This document shows, one piece after another, positions 36,401 through 48,107 of a stretch of DNA of 64,000 bases. Under the pieces are notes generated by a model. That model made no database searches, was not told the origin of the DNA, and saw only the letters and a list, made by a program, of their open reading frames with translations. This DNA comes from Glycine soja (Eukaryota; Streptophyta; Magnoliopsida; Fabales; Fabaceae): contig NC_041019.1 of the NCBI RefSeq assembly GCF_004193775.1, forward strand, positions 9,844,204 to 9,908,203, read 5' to 3'. Position 1 is the first letter of the stretch. Every line of letters starts with the position of its first letter. Made by a program: the position numbers and the translations under genes.

Positions 36401-39400
36401 TGCAAGAAAAAGAATGCCAAATATCTGCCAGCATGTTTTTATCTTAAGCAGATTAGACAACTTTGCTGTTTCTTTTTATTTTGTCCAAAAAATGCCTGTT
36501 GGGAAAGTTCAGCTAGAGAATCTTATGAGACTCTAAGCTTGTGGAAGCCTCTAAAACCTTTGGCAAGCCAGGGCCTAAATGAATTTTTGTTGAATTATTG
36601 GGCCCAGCCTTTTCCAAGAGCTGATTTGTAGGGGTCACCGGGTCAGTGCTCTCTGAATGAGGCATTAGAGAATATAAAAGTGTATTGGATAGGCTTCTGT
36701 GGGATTCAAGTATTATATCATATTTATGATTTCCTTTCTGTTTTTATATATATACATATATTCCCCGTTGAAAGGTTATGTTTGATTAACCATCAAAACA
36801 TCTGTAGTGCCAAAAGAAGAAGGATGTTCTGGGACTTCGGCTTCTATTAAATTCTGTTCAAAATAGTATAGAAGAGCCATGGCAAAGAATCCCGTCAGTT
36901 ATTGCTTTATTTGCTGCAGAGGCATCTTGTGTATTGTTAGATCCGGCACATGGTCATTATGCAGCTATAAGCACATTTTTGACACATTCATCCAAGTTGA
37001 ATATGAGGGTATATATCTATGGCCTTGGAATTTCTTTCACTATTTGTTGACTTTCTTTTAATGGAACTGCTTGCTTTTTATTGAGAAATCCATTTACTTC
37101 AATTTTGTAGGTTATACCTATGTTTGATAACTTTTTTTGGAGTACCTCTGTCAATTTCAAAGCAGAGAGGTCTTGGATGCTTCGGCTAGTATATGCAGGG
37201 ATGAACTCTGATGATGATGTTGCATTATATATCAGGAACTCTATCCTTGAGAAGCTAATGAGCTTTTACGTTTCTCCTCTTTCAGATTTTGTGTCAAAGA
37301 ACCTGATTATTGAGGTAAACACACTTAAAATTTGTTTTCATTTTTTCATTTTTTTTCTGTCTGCTATCATAGTACTTTCACTTTTAGTGTTGGAGTAGTA
37401 TATGGCTATATGCATATCTCATTTTGTGGTATGCATTGCTGAAACTTACCTAAACTGTGTTTCTACCCAACTTTGTGTTTCTACCCAACTTCATGTATTC
37501 ATCTTTTAGCTCCATTATCATACTGTGAATTGAATCACAAACAGGAACCTGCCTCCTGATAGTTATGTGAATGAAAGAGAAATCATCAATTTTTTTGGCT
37601 GGTAATGAGCTTGCCTATGTATGATGGGTAATTGACATTGTTTGAACAAAGTAATAGTAGTAATAGCTTGATATGTTGTGTAACAGCTGGTAAAAAATGC
37701 ATTGTGCCAATTTACGTGTCAACAAATATATTTATTATTTAGGGTGCTGTAAATTTACTTGGTCAGATTAAATGTCTGCTTATTTCATAAGTTGGCTGCT
37801 AGATTAATTGGAACTTGTGGCTAGAATTGCATAGTTAAATGTGTTTCTGTTGTGTTGTTGAACTTGGACCTGATGTTACACTTTGAAACAGCCAGGTGGT
37901 TAGAGCATATTAGTAATTTCTCTTATCAGCTTGAATGTTTCATAGCTGTGATGACATCCATGTCAAGGAGTTTCTGATTGTAGCTTGGATAAATGGATCT
38001 AACAGCTTCTTCTCCTTTAAGAAATCGGCATTGATTGAGTTGTTTACCCAAACACACCCTAATGGTTTGAGATGTTTTGCAATATGATGAAACATGCTTT
38101 TTTCCTATGTGTTATTCTCACTGTGACTACTCCCTTTTCCTCTTTCAATATAAACATTGGGCTAGCTTATTTACTCTGCAGGTGATAAAGAAATCAGTTA
38201 AATTGCATAAGATTACCCGTCATCTAGTGAAGCATTGTTCTTTATTTTCATGGTTTTCGTCTCTCATCTCAGTTGCCAGACAGAGGCTTAAGGTAGATGA
38301 ACATAAACTTTTCTTGAAGCATGTGTTGGTAGCATTGAAGGTAAGTGCTTGATTCTTATTCAGTTTGTAGTTCCTGTTGGATGAAGAAGGTCCTCTTCCC
38401 CTCTTCCTTATTTGCACCATTTATTATGTTTCTCTAATTCTATCTGTTAATTTTCCTGATTTTCCTTTCAAATGTGTTGGGATTTTTCTAAAGTTATGGC
38501 TTGTCAGCCTGCATATTTCTTTAGCAAGGTTTGTTCATTGATCATTGTGCTCAAGAGGGTAAAAGAGAAGCAGTTTGATAATGATGGAATTGTCAACACC
38601 CCCGCCCCTCTGTCCCTCTACCTCTAGAGTTAAACCAAACCACTAGATCTCACAGCAATTCACATAACATATAGCAATTATCAATTCACAATGCAGACAC
38701 CAGAAGAAAGAGAGACTGTAGAATGAAGATTAGGATCTCAACAGATATACCTCTCAGATCCCAGAGCTGTAGGTCCTAAGCCCCAGGCAACTACACTCAC
38801 AAATTCTGAATATCCCCCCTCCCAAATATTCCCTTTTCAACCATAGCTTAAGCTGCAACAGAATCTCCACTTAGCATAACCGCCTCCTCTGCCATGCATC
38901 CCTCTTCTCTATCTGCTGTAGACTCTCCAAATCCTTTGGCCCATATTGTGTTGAGCCAAAAGCTGACCCCTCTAGGTTTTGTGCCCTATCAAATAATCCA
39001 AGTTTTTATACATAGGAGGAAGTTCAAAGCATAAAACAATAACTTGTCTTCTGTGCATGCTAAATTGTATTTGTGAGCTAAAACTGATCACCTAAACTCC
39101 CACATGATTTCCTTGGCATGCTAGATCGTTTAGCACTTATCTGAAGGGTTACCTGTTACTGTCTACCTATGAGCTTTGATTAGCTTCAATGCCATAAATG
39201 TTATCACCTAAAATTGTTAATAAAGCTGTCTTTTTTATTCCTTTGACTGGAATTATATATTTACTGATTTGCTAATGACATTTTAATGTAATGTTTATTA
39301 AATTTTGTAACCCATATTTATTTATTTATTAATTTTTTTTTAACTTTCAGTTTTCTTTTTCCTTTTCACTGAGTACCCATATTATTATTTAGGTTGTCAA

Positions 39401-41770
39401 TGATGTTATTTCATCAGGAAGCATCTCCAAGTGGTTGCAAAATCATGGCCTTGAGCAGCTCATGGAGCTCTCATCCAATCTATTTAATTTCTTATTCCAT
39501 GATGCAACATTGGCAAATGAAACTGTAGTACTAGTTAATCCTTTTCTGCAAATGATAGCATCAGTGTTGAAATTATCTCAAAAAAGGAAAATATATCAGC
39601 CTCATTTTACCCTATCAATTGAGGGCGTGTATCAGATGTACCAGGCTGGAAGTGCGTGTAATCAAGCCACAAAAAGCATTAAACCGGAGCTTGCTCTTGA
39701 GGCCATAATTATGAGTGCACCTCCTGCTTCCATTTTCTTGATGGTACTTTCTTTGATCTCCCTCATTTATTACTTTTTTATTATTAAAACTTGATCACTG
39801 ATACTCTTTTGTATATTTTATTAAATTAAATTGTTAAAAGGCATACAATAAAATCTTGGATTGCTTATATTTTTATTTGACTTTAGCTACACCAATGCAA
39901 TTGATTTTCATACAATGTATTGGTTATATATTGTGAACTGACTATGATACCTGGAGATGAAAATAATAAACAATTCACTGTTGAATTGTTGATGCTTCGT
40001 AGTGTTTAAAGTTGTACAAATGTTACATCTACCTGCACTGTATATAAAAAATTATTTTGCTCTATCATACTCTTTTGAAAGAGTTAACTTTGAAAATATT
40101 TTTGGCATTTGTAATTGCTGTGGGTTTTAGATTTGGCTTGTTCTCACTTTACTATATTAAATGTTTATTCCTCTGAGAAATCGTGTACATCAGGCTAAAG
40201 CTCTTATTCTGATTAAGCAAATACTTCCTCTATATTGACCAATTTACTCATAATTATGGATTTAGGCAAATGAGTGGGTGGATCCTATTATGCAATGACT
40301 GTCATACAAATACAAATGCTTGCATTTGTTATATTGACTTTTTTTGAGTGGGTTTGATTAACCACCACATTTGTGTGTATACAGAATCAGGAAAGGCTGC
40401 AGAGCTTTCTTATCTGGGCAACTACAACTGCTTTACAGTCCAAGTCTTTACAAAGGCTGGGGTCCACTGAGTCTCAGTTCTTAAGAAATAATTTAAGGGA
40501 AGATTTTCAAGAGAACTCAGTAGTTTCTACATTTCTACGTTGGTTAATAGCATCAGTAATCATTGGCAAGCTCCATAAAAAATCTTATAATTGGGATTCA
40601 GAATATGCTGAGACACACAACCTTGAATCCCTGCATTCTTTACTGGTGCATGTCAAAAATACCTCCGGACAAAGAAATGATATTGATATTGGTGCTGAGG
40701 AGGTACTAGCTTCAACAATCTTCCATCTCCAACTGCGTCTTGGTGTCAATCATGAAGTGCTACCATCAGTTGTATGTGCTCTTTGTCTCCTGATGTTTGG
40801 TGCCTCTAAATTTGCAGGTATGCTTATACATTTAGTATGGTTTACTGAACGCAATTATGGTGATAGGTCAGAATTAACATTTTAGCTAGATGTTTGTATC
40901 GACACTCTTGCCTTGGCCAGATATTTATGCTTTTTATTTCATTCTATAGTTAGCAGAACTGATTTATTGAAAGACTACAACGCATTAATAGCATCACACA
41001 GTTCAAGGGTACAATGTCCTCCTGAAGCTAATCCAACTTGGAGATGGTAATTTTTCTTGGTCTTTTAATTTCTTATCCTTTTCTTGTCTTTATTCGGTCT
41101 TTAGGAATGATGTTAAATTAGGAAAACATAATTTCTTAGCTAAATTTTTATAATTCTTGGTCACATCTAATTTTTTTCGAGACTAAGGGGAACATCAGGG
41201 TCAGGCTCAAAGCACTTTAATAATATGGATTTTTGTTAACAAATTATTGGGTTTGAGTTTCGATTATCAACATCTGATCTAAGTGGAATTGGGCAAAATC
41301 GATTCAATAAAAAATTAGCCCACTTAAAATTAGCTTTGGTTTTTTAATAATATGGATTTTTGTTAACAAATTATTGGGTTTGAGTGTCGATTATCAACAT
41401 CTGATCTGAGTGGAATTGGGCAAAATCGATTCAATAACAAATTATTTGGTTTATCAACATCTGAACTAGAATGTGTATTTTACTGCTATCACAAACGAAG
41501 TTTAATGGGATTCTTAGTATTTTATCTATGCTTCAAAAATAATCATATTGGACCTGTTTGGTTTTTAGGTCGTTTTATCAGCCATGGAAGGATGATTCTC
41601 TGGAGCTCACTGACTCACAGAAGATGGAGGAATATCATGCTTGCCTGACTTTGTTAGTGATTGTCTCTAATGTTCTTGGTGGAAAGAAATTAGAGTCGGC
41701 TAGTTTATCCCCTGTAGATTTAGAGAAATCTGGCTTATTCCAATGGGAAAGAAGTTTACTAAGAAACTGA
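27414..41770 (+). CDS. URB1: URB1-type nucleolar pre-ribosomal-associated protein 1, 13 exons, 2,550 aa
   Basis: Exons: 27414-28531, 29037-29769, 31357-31852, 32167-32318, 32402-35695, 35809-36021, 36808-37008, 37111-37314, 38182-38340, 39393-39743, 40385-40817, 40950-41046 and 41569-41770. All introns are GT-AG and phases match, giving 7,653 nt. URB1/Npa1 is a large helical-repeat nucleolar scaffold needed for early 60S (pre-27S rRNA) assembly. Support: the N-terminal Npa1-like region (residues ~25-400, with GTDLL-type helices and the NIDNFKSSSW-ISALSVAAQLVS junction); a basic RKKLKL near 528 as a possible nuclear signal; and the C-terminal region LLNSVQNSIEEPWQRIPSVI, FWSTSVNFKAERSWMLRLVY and FYVSPLSDFVSKNLIIE, characteristic of the URB1 C-terminal domain. 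The frame is open upstream to a GTG at 27366, but the first ATG is 27414. Residues 1-13 contain a duplicated heptad, MEEPAAY. The length fits plant homologues. Alternative splicing cannot be judged. Confidence 0.88.
38590..38990. repeat. Possible retroelement fragment in a URB1 intron
   Basis: This stretch of intron 9 is more C-rich than its surroundings. It begins TGTCAACACCCCC and ends near CCCTATCA, resembling TG...CA LTR termini. No matching second copy, primer site or target duplication was found, so it may simply be divergent intronic sequence. Confidence 0.25.
41221..41439. repeat. 127-bp tandem duplication in the last URB1 intron
   Basis: The 92-bp segment TAATATGGATTTTTGTTAAC...GATTCAATAA at 41221 recurs at 41348 with very few changes. 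A partial third trace (TTATTTGGTTTATCAACATCTGA) follows at about 41443. It lies within the final intron and does not affect coding. Confidence 0.85.
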
Positions 41771-42271
41771 GATTATACGTGAGTTATTAGCTTTTCTTTT
41801 TGGGGACGTTAGTAAGTGTACAGTTAGTGTCAAAGTAACGATATTTGAAAATGCAAGTTTTGCCTATGGAAACAGGCCATCTTTTATGCATTTGATGGCA
41901 ATATACAAGTTAAATTAAAATTTTGGTCCTTATATGTGATGTTTATTTTAAATTTAGTTTCAATGTGGTTTTTCATATCTTGATTTCTTGTTATGTTATA
42001 ATGGTTGAACCAATAAACCACAAACTAATGCTTTCAGTTTCAGTGGTTTGATTTAAGAAGGACGCAGGCTAACTTGGGAGACCTATTTAGGTCTCTCACC
42101 ATGGGATGGGAAAGTAATATGGCCAATTAGATTTATCATTAATCAACCATTGAGATTTTTTGGTTTTTCTCTCTCTAAATTTCCAAATTTATCCCTCCAT
42201 CTTCCCCAACAGTCCGTCTCCTTCCTTCACTTTGTTCCTTTCTCTACCTCTACTATTTCCCTGCTGGCTGC

Positions 42272-42548
42272 TGTTAGAGTTTGTGGTCTTAGTTCCTTTG
42301 TCCCACATCGCTTAGTCTGTAAAACTTGTGTGGTCTTAGTCCCACATCGCTTGGTTTGTAAAAACTTGTGTCTCATTAGTGTTATATATAGAGACACCTT
42401 GTAAGCCTTTATGTGCAAGTAATAAAAAGTTCTCCTAGTGTAGCCGTGGACGTAGGCACATACATTGTGTGCTGAACCACGTTAAACTGTGTGTCTTTTT
42501 CTTTCTTCCCTTTATTTCTTTTTCTTCTTTTATTGCTCTATACTAACA
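42272..42548 (+). repeat. Left LTR of the copia element
   Basis: TG...CA termini, 277 bp. It contains a TATA-like box near 42384 and is followed by the primer-binding site. Confidence 0.95.
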
Positions 42549-42641
42549 ACTGGTATTAGAGCTTTTGGTTACTCCACGGGATTTCCTTAGTTTAAAGGAA
42601 TTAGTGGGAGTCTTCTCAGTTTAGAGGAGGCAGTGGGAGCA

Positions 42642-45600
42642 ATGGCATTAGAAGAGGGGAAGGTGAAGATCGAGAAGTTCGATGACAGAGATTTCAGCTT
42701 TTGGAAGATGCAGATAGAGGATTATCTATATCAGAAAAAGTTGTATTAGCCCTTATCAGGGGTTAAGTCAGAAGACATGAAGCAAGAAGAATGGAACTTG
42801 CTAGATCGACAGGCTCTTGGCGTGATCAGATTGACATTAGCCAAGAACGTCGCGTTCAACATCGTGAACGAGAAGACTACTGCAGGCTTAATGAAGGCAT
42901 TATCAGATATGTACGAGAAGCCGTCAGCAGCCAACAAAGTATACTTGATGCGCCGGTTGTTCAACCTCAAGATGGGAGAATGTATCTCTGTAACTGATCA
43001 TATTAATGAGTTTAATACTATTCTTGCCCAATTGGAATCTGTGCAGATTAAATTTGAGGATGAGGTAAAGGCATTGATTCTATTGTCATCACTACCGGAT
43101 AGTTGGGCTGCAACTGTTACTGCAGTTAGTAGTTCTACAAGGGAGAACACATTAAAGCTTAGTGACATTCGTGACTTGATCTTGAGCGAAGATGTTCGCA
43201 AGAGAGATTCAGGAGAATCTTCCAGTCATGTTTCCAATTCAGCATTGAATATTGAAGGCAAGGGAAGGACTACCCAGAAGGGTCAGAATGGTCGAGGCAG
43301 ATCAAAGTCAAGAGGGAAAGGTCAGAGAAAATTTCAAAGTGACGTTACTTGTTGGAATTGTGACAAGAGAGGTCACTTTAGCAATCAATACAAGGCACCA
43401 AAGAAGAACAAGTCGCACAAAAACAAGAAGCGCGATGATGATGAATCCGCAAATGCAGCAACTGATGAACTTGATGATGCATTAATTTGCAGTTTGGATA
43501 GTCCTGTTGGTTCATGAATCATGGACTCAGGTGCGTCGTTCCACACTACTCCCTCTAAAGATTTATTGTCTAACTATGTTTCTGGAAGATTTGGAAAAGT
43601 TTACCTTGCAGATGGAAAATCTCTTGACATTGTCGGAAGAGGTGATATCAACATCAAGACCTCCAGTGGATCCCTATGGACATTGCATAATGTCAGACAT
43701 ATTCCTGCCTTAAAGAGAAATTTAATATCTATAGGGCAGTTGTATGATGAGGGACATCACACCACTTTTGGAGATGGAGCTTGGAAGGTAACAAAAGGCA
43801 ATCTCATTGTGGCTCGTGGAAAGAAGCGAAGATCTCTTTACATGATTGCAGATGAGGATATGGTAGCAGTTACTGAGGCTGTCAATAATTCAACCATGTG
43901 GCATCAAAGACTTGGACATATGAGTGAAAAAGGAATGAAGCTTATGGCGGCAAAGGGTAAGCTATCAAGCCTCAAGCATGTTGATGTTGGTGCTTGTGAA
44001 CATTGTATCCTTGGAAAGCAGAAAAAGGTCAGTTTCTCAAGGGCAGGGAAGACTCTGAAAGCTGAAAAGCTAGAATTGGTGCACACAGATGTTTGGGGGC
44101 CAGCCCCAGTGAAATCTGTTGGAAACTCACGCTATTATGTCACCTTTATCGACGACTCTACCAGAAAGGTATGGGTTTATTTTCTTAAAAATAAATCTGA
44201 TGTGTTTTCTGTGTTTAAAAGGTGGAAAACAGAAGTTGAAAATCAGACAAGTCTAAAGGTTAAAAGTCTGAAATCTGACAATGGTGGGGAGTATGATAGT
44301 CAGGAGTTTAAAGACTTCTGTTCAGAACATGGGATCAGAATGATCAAGACAATACCAGGAACACCTGAGCAAAATGGTGTTGCAGAAAGGATGAATAGAA
44401 CCTTGAATGAGAGAGCAAGGTGTATGCGGATCCAATCTGGCTTGCCTAAAGCATTCTGGGCAGAAGCAATAAACACAGCAGCATATCTCATCAATAGAGG
44501 ACCATCAGTTCCTTTGAATTATCAGTTGCCTGAAGAAGTATGGTCTGGAAAGGAGGTAAAACTTTCACATTTGAGAATTTTTGGTTGTGTTTCATATATA
44601 CTGACAGACTCTAATAGTAGAGATAAATTGGATCCGAAGGCGAGGAAGTGTTATTTTATTGGTTATGGATCTGACATGTATGGCTACAGGTTTTGGGATA
44701 ACCAAACCAAGAAAGTTATCAGAAGCAGAAATGTTACTTTTAATGAGAACTTATTTTATAAGGACAAATTTTCTGCAGAATCTACATGTGCAGGTAAACT
44801 GTCAGAAATTTCTGAGAAAGCAACACTTGAAGAAATTTCAGAAAGTGATGTAGCCAACAGAAACCAGAGTACAGGCGTAGAGGTTGAGTCAGAACCAGAA
44901 CCATCAACTCCTCCAAGAAAATCTAGCAGAATTTCAGTACCACCAGATAGGTATTCCCCTTCATTGCATTATTTGTTGTTAACTGATGCTGGTGAGCCAG
45001 AATGTTTCAGTGAGGCTGCACAGGGGAATGACACTATTGAGTGGGAGCTAGCGATGAAAGATGAGATGACATTCCTTCAGAAGAATAAGACGTGGTCTTT
45101 AACTAAATTGCCAGAAGGAAAGAAGGCGTTACAGAATAGGTGGGTCTATAGGCTAAAGGAAGAATCTGACGGTAGAAGAAGATACAAGGCGAGACTTGTG
45201 GTGAAAGGGTTTCAGCAGAAACAAGGAATTGATTTTACAGAGATCTTCTCTCCAGTTGTAAAGATGACTACCATCAGAGTTATTCTGAGCATAGTAGCTG
45301 CAGAGAATTTTCACTTGGAGCAGTTAGATGTTAAAACTGCATTCTTGCATGGGGATTTAGAGGAAGACATCTATATGACCCAACCAGAATGTTTTGAAGT
45401 GCCAGGCAAGGAGAATCTTGTATGCAAGCTTCACAAAAGCTTGTATGGCTTGAAACAAGCACCGAGGCAGTGGTACAAGAAGTTTAATGAGTTTATGAGC
45501 AACTCAGGATTCAAAAGATGTGACATGGACCATTGCTGCTATGTTAAAAAATATACTAATAGTTATGTTATCCTTGTTGTGTATGTTGATGACATGTTGA

Positions 45601-46544
45601 TTGCAGGATCCAGTATGGCAGAAATTAACAGGTTGAAGTAGCAGTTGGCAGAAAACTTTGAAATGAAGGATCTTGGTCCAGCTAAACAAATCCTTGGTAT
45701 GAGAATTCTTAGAAACAGATCAGAAGGAATTTTGAAGCTGTCTCAGGAGAAATATATACACAAGTTGCTTGACAGGTTTTACCTTGGAGATTCTAAGACC
45801 AGGAATACCCCTTTGGGATCTCATTTGAAGTTTTCAAAGAAGCAATATTTGTAGACAGATAAAGAAAAATGTTACATGTCAAGAGTACCATATGCATCAG
45901 CAGTTGGGAGTTTGATGTATGCTATGGTGTGTACCAGACCTGACATAGCACATGCAGTGGGAGTTGTCAGTAGGTTCCTATCAAATCCAGCAAAGGAGCA
46001 TTGGAAAGGTGTAAAGTGGATACTCAGATATCTGAAGGGTACTTCAGAGATGTGTTTGTGCTTCAGAAAAGGCAATCTCACTTTACAGGGATTTTCAGAT
46101 GCAGACTTGGGAGGAGATTTTGATACCAAGAAGAGCACCACATGCTACATTTTTACATTGGGAGGTACTGCTGTGAGTTGGAAGTCTAAACTTCAAGATA
46201 GAGTTGCTCTCTCAACCACGGAAGCCGAGTACATAACTATCTCAGAAGCAGCTAAGGAGATGATTTGGCTAAAGAATTTTCTCAATGAATTGGGGAAAGA
46301 ACAAGATGATGCTCCAATGTTTAGTAACAGTCAAAGTGCTATAAGTCTTGCTAAGAATCCAGTCTTCCATTCTAGATGCAAGCATATTCAATTAAGATAC
46401 CATTTTATCAGGGAGTTGATAAATGATGGAGACTTATCTTTATTGAAGATCTTAGGATCAGAGAATCCAGCAGATATGTTGACTAAAGCTGTTACAACTT
46501 ACAAACTGAGGCTTTGCATTGCCTCAGTTGGCTTTCAAGGATAA
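42642..46544 (+). pseudogene. Copia gag-pol polyprotein, single frame with four nonsense codons
   Basis: One frame runs from ATG 42642 to TAA 46542, interrupted only by TAG 42747, TGA 43515, TAG 45639 and TAG 45852. I see no frameshift. Domains in order: gag (WNLLDRQALGVIRLTLAKNV); a zinc knuckle CWNCDKRGHFSNQY whose last Cys is Tyr; protease MDSGASFHTT; GAG-pre-integrase with HQRLGHMSEKGM and CEHCILGKQKK; integrase with Asp in HTDVWGP, Asp in KSDNGGEY and Glu in QNGVAERMNRTL; reverse transcriptase LDVKTAFLHGDLEEDIYM and YVDDMLIAG; RNase H GFSDADLGG, STTEAEYI. TGA 43515 replaces the Trp usual before the protease. The broken knuckle and stops mean this copy is not autonomous, although the integrase and RT signature residues are intact. 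Confidence 0.9.
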
Positions 46545-46640
46545 TTGAAGATGAAGGCGCTACACTAGGTAAAGAGTCGATGAACTCATTGCTTACAAGG
46601 AGCTGCTAGAGTTTGGAACTTAGACCCCAAGTGGGAGAAT

Positions 46641-46912
46641 TGTTAGAGTTTGTGGTCTTAGTTCCTTTGTCCCACATCGCTTAGTCTGTAAAACTTGTGT
46701 GGTCTTAGTCCCACATCGCTTGGTTTGTAAAAACTTGTGTCTCATTAGTGTTATATATAGAGACACCTTGTAAGCCTTTATGTGCAAGTAATAAAAAGTT
46801 CTCCTAGTGTAGCCGTGGACGTAGGCACATACATTGTGTGCTGAACCACGTTAAACTGTGTGTCTTTTTCTTTCTTCCCTTCTTTTTCTTCTTTTATTGC
46901 TCTATACTAACA
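46641..46912 (+). repeat. Right LTR of the copia element
   Basis: 272 bp. It matches the left LTR apart from a 5-bp deletion near 46880 and is preceded by the polypurine tract. Confidence 0.95.
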
Positions 46913-48107
46913 GCTGCCGCCGCACCATAAACTACGGCCACACTGTAACCTAACTACATCGGTGATTCATCACTAATTCATTTCCTTAGGAACCAAAATT
47001 AACACAAATAACAGAAAGAAGATAAGATAACACAAACTGCAGTAACGTTTTTTTTCTTGGAAAAACCAAATATGAATATATAATAGAGAAAATATGGAAG
47101 GAAAAAGACTAACTACAAGCTGTAATTAGACCAGTCCCTCCACAGTACATGAAATATCCTCGTCACACTGATTGCTTCGCGAAGACTCTTTTTTTCTTGA
47201 TCTGTTTTTTTCCCGCTACTTGCAGATTAGTTTGGGTTTAGATCTCAAAACTCAGTGTTGTGCTCGCCTTCACATTTGACGGGAACCATTTTACGGTGAC
47301 CCTTGCGGTGGTTTTTGGACCCACGCAAGAGCTTTGGTTGCGCAGCGGCAAGTGTCTGGAAGATGGAGAAAGAAAGGGGTAAATCCGGAAAAGTGTAGAA
47401 GGGAAAGAGAGAAAAAAAGTTAAAAAAGGGCAAAAAATCTTAACCAATGGTTTAAAACACGAATAAATCTAAGGGACCATATTACTTTCCCAGGGTGGAA
47501 GACCTATTTAGCCTGCGTCGTATAAAAGATGACATTTTGAACTTGTGACTGAAATGATAATTATCAAGTTAAATCATATTTAAATGGTCAAGCTTAAAAA
47601 ACAAATAAATGCGAACTCAGACTGCACCTGATTTGTCTTTTCTCGTAAGTACATCTATTAGATTTAACAAGGGTGAATACAATACTAGCTAACTTTATTT
47701 CTTGGTGCAATTACATCATTGGGCCATTGGATACAACTTTATTAAAATACTTTATACACAAAACTCACTTTAAGTTAGTCTCTTTATTAAATTACATTGA
47801 ACATGTAGTAGAAATGGTTTTATTGGAGAGTTGACATCCAAACATGGTCCATGATAAAGTGAAACGGCATTACAAAAAGCTGCAAACCTTTCTCATAATT
47901 TCTTTCAGATTTAATTGAATCAAAATCTTAAACAGAGAATATGGGGAATTAGAGTCCTTTTCAGTGGGTTTGCTAGACTGATTGTAAGGATTTGAGCATC
48001 ATCATCCAACAGGATACAAACCAAAAATCCAATTTGGTAGGATATGTCCCTCCTGTATTATTCGCCTGAGTTTGTTGGAAGAGTCATATATACTATTAGA
48101 ATGGTTC

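Larger units (their letters stand above)
42272..46912 (+). mobile_element. Ty1-copia retrotransposon with near-identical LTRs, 4.64 kb
   Basis: The left LTR is 42272-42548 (277 bp) and the right LTR 46641-46912 (272 bp). Both are TGTTAGAGTT...TATACTAACA and, by eye, differ only by one 5-bp gap in the T/C-rich part. An exact 5-bp target duplication, GCTGC, lies at 42267-42271 and 46913-46917. The primer-binding site TGGTATTAGAGC (42551-42562, initiator-Met tRNA type) follows the left LTR, and a purine tract AAGTGGGAGAAT (46629-46640) precedes the right LTR. Each LTR carries a duplicated CCCACATCGCTT motif and a TATATATAGAG promoter-like box. LTR identity indicates a recent insertion. Confidence 0.95.
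42061..47519. mobile_element. Terminal-inverted-repeat DNA element split by a copia retrotransposon
   Basis: The left end GACGCAGGCTAA...GGGAAAGTAATATGG (42061-42119) is matched in inverted orientation by CCATATTACTTTCCC...TTTAGCCTGCGTC (47477-47519). Similarity continues inward through CATTGRTTAAGATTTTTTG and CTCTCT to about 180 bp per arm, at perhaps 75% identity. Without the copia the element would be about 0.8 kb. No clear target duplication is seen next to either end, so age or superfamily (MULE-like or MITE) is uncertain. It lies between the converging 3' ends of URB1 and RidA. Confidence 0.65.

Noticed and set aside
36021..36808. Extra URB1 exon in the intron between exons 6 and 7 (frames near 36135-36631)
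   Set aside because: Exons 6 and 7 join in phase with a continuous family-like sequence. The intron frames contain a local duplication (TGTTGACTGTTC...CAGTTT) but no URB1-like sequence.
47238..47447. Overlapping minus-strand frames of 62-69 aa near the RidA 3' end
   Set aside because: They lie in the CT-rich inner part of the TIR element and have no family features. They may be captured gene sequence, but nothing supports translation.
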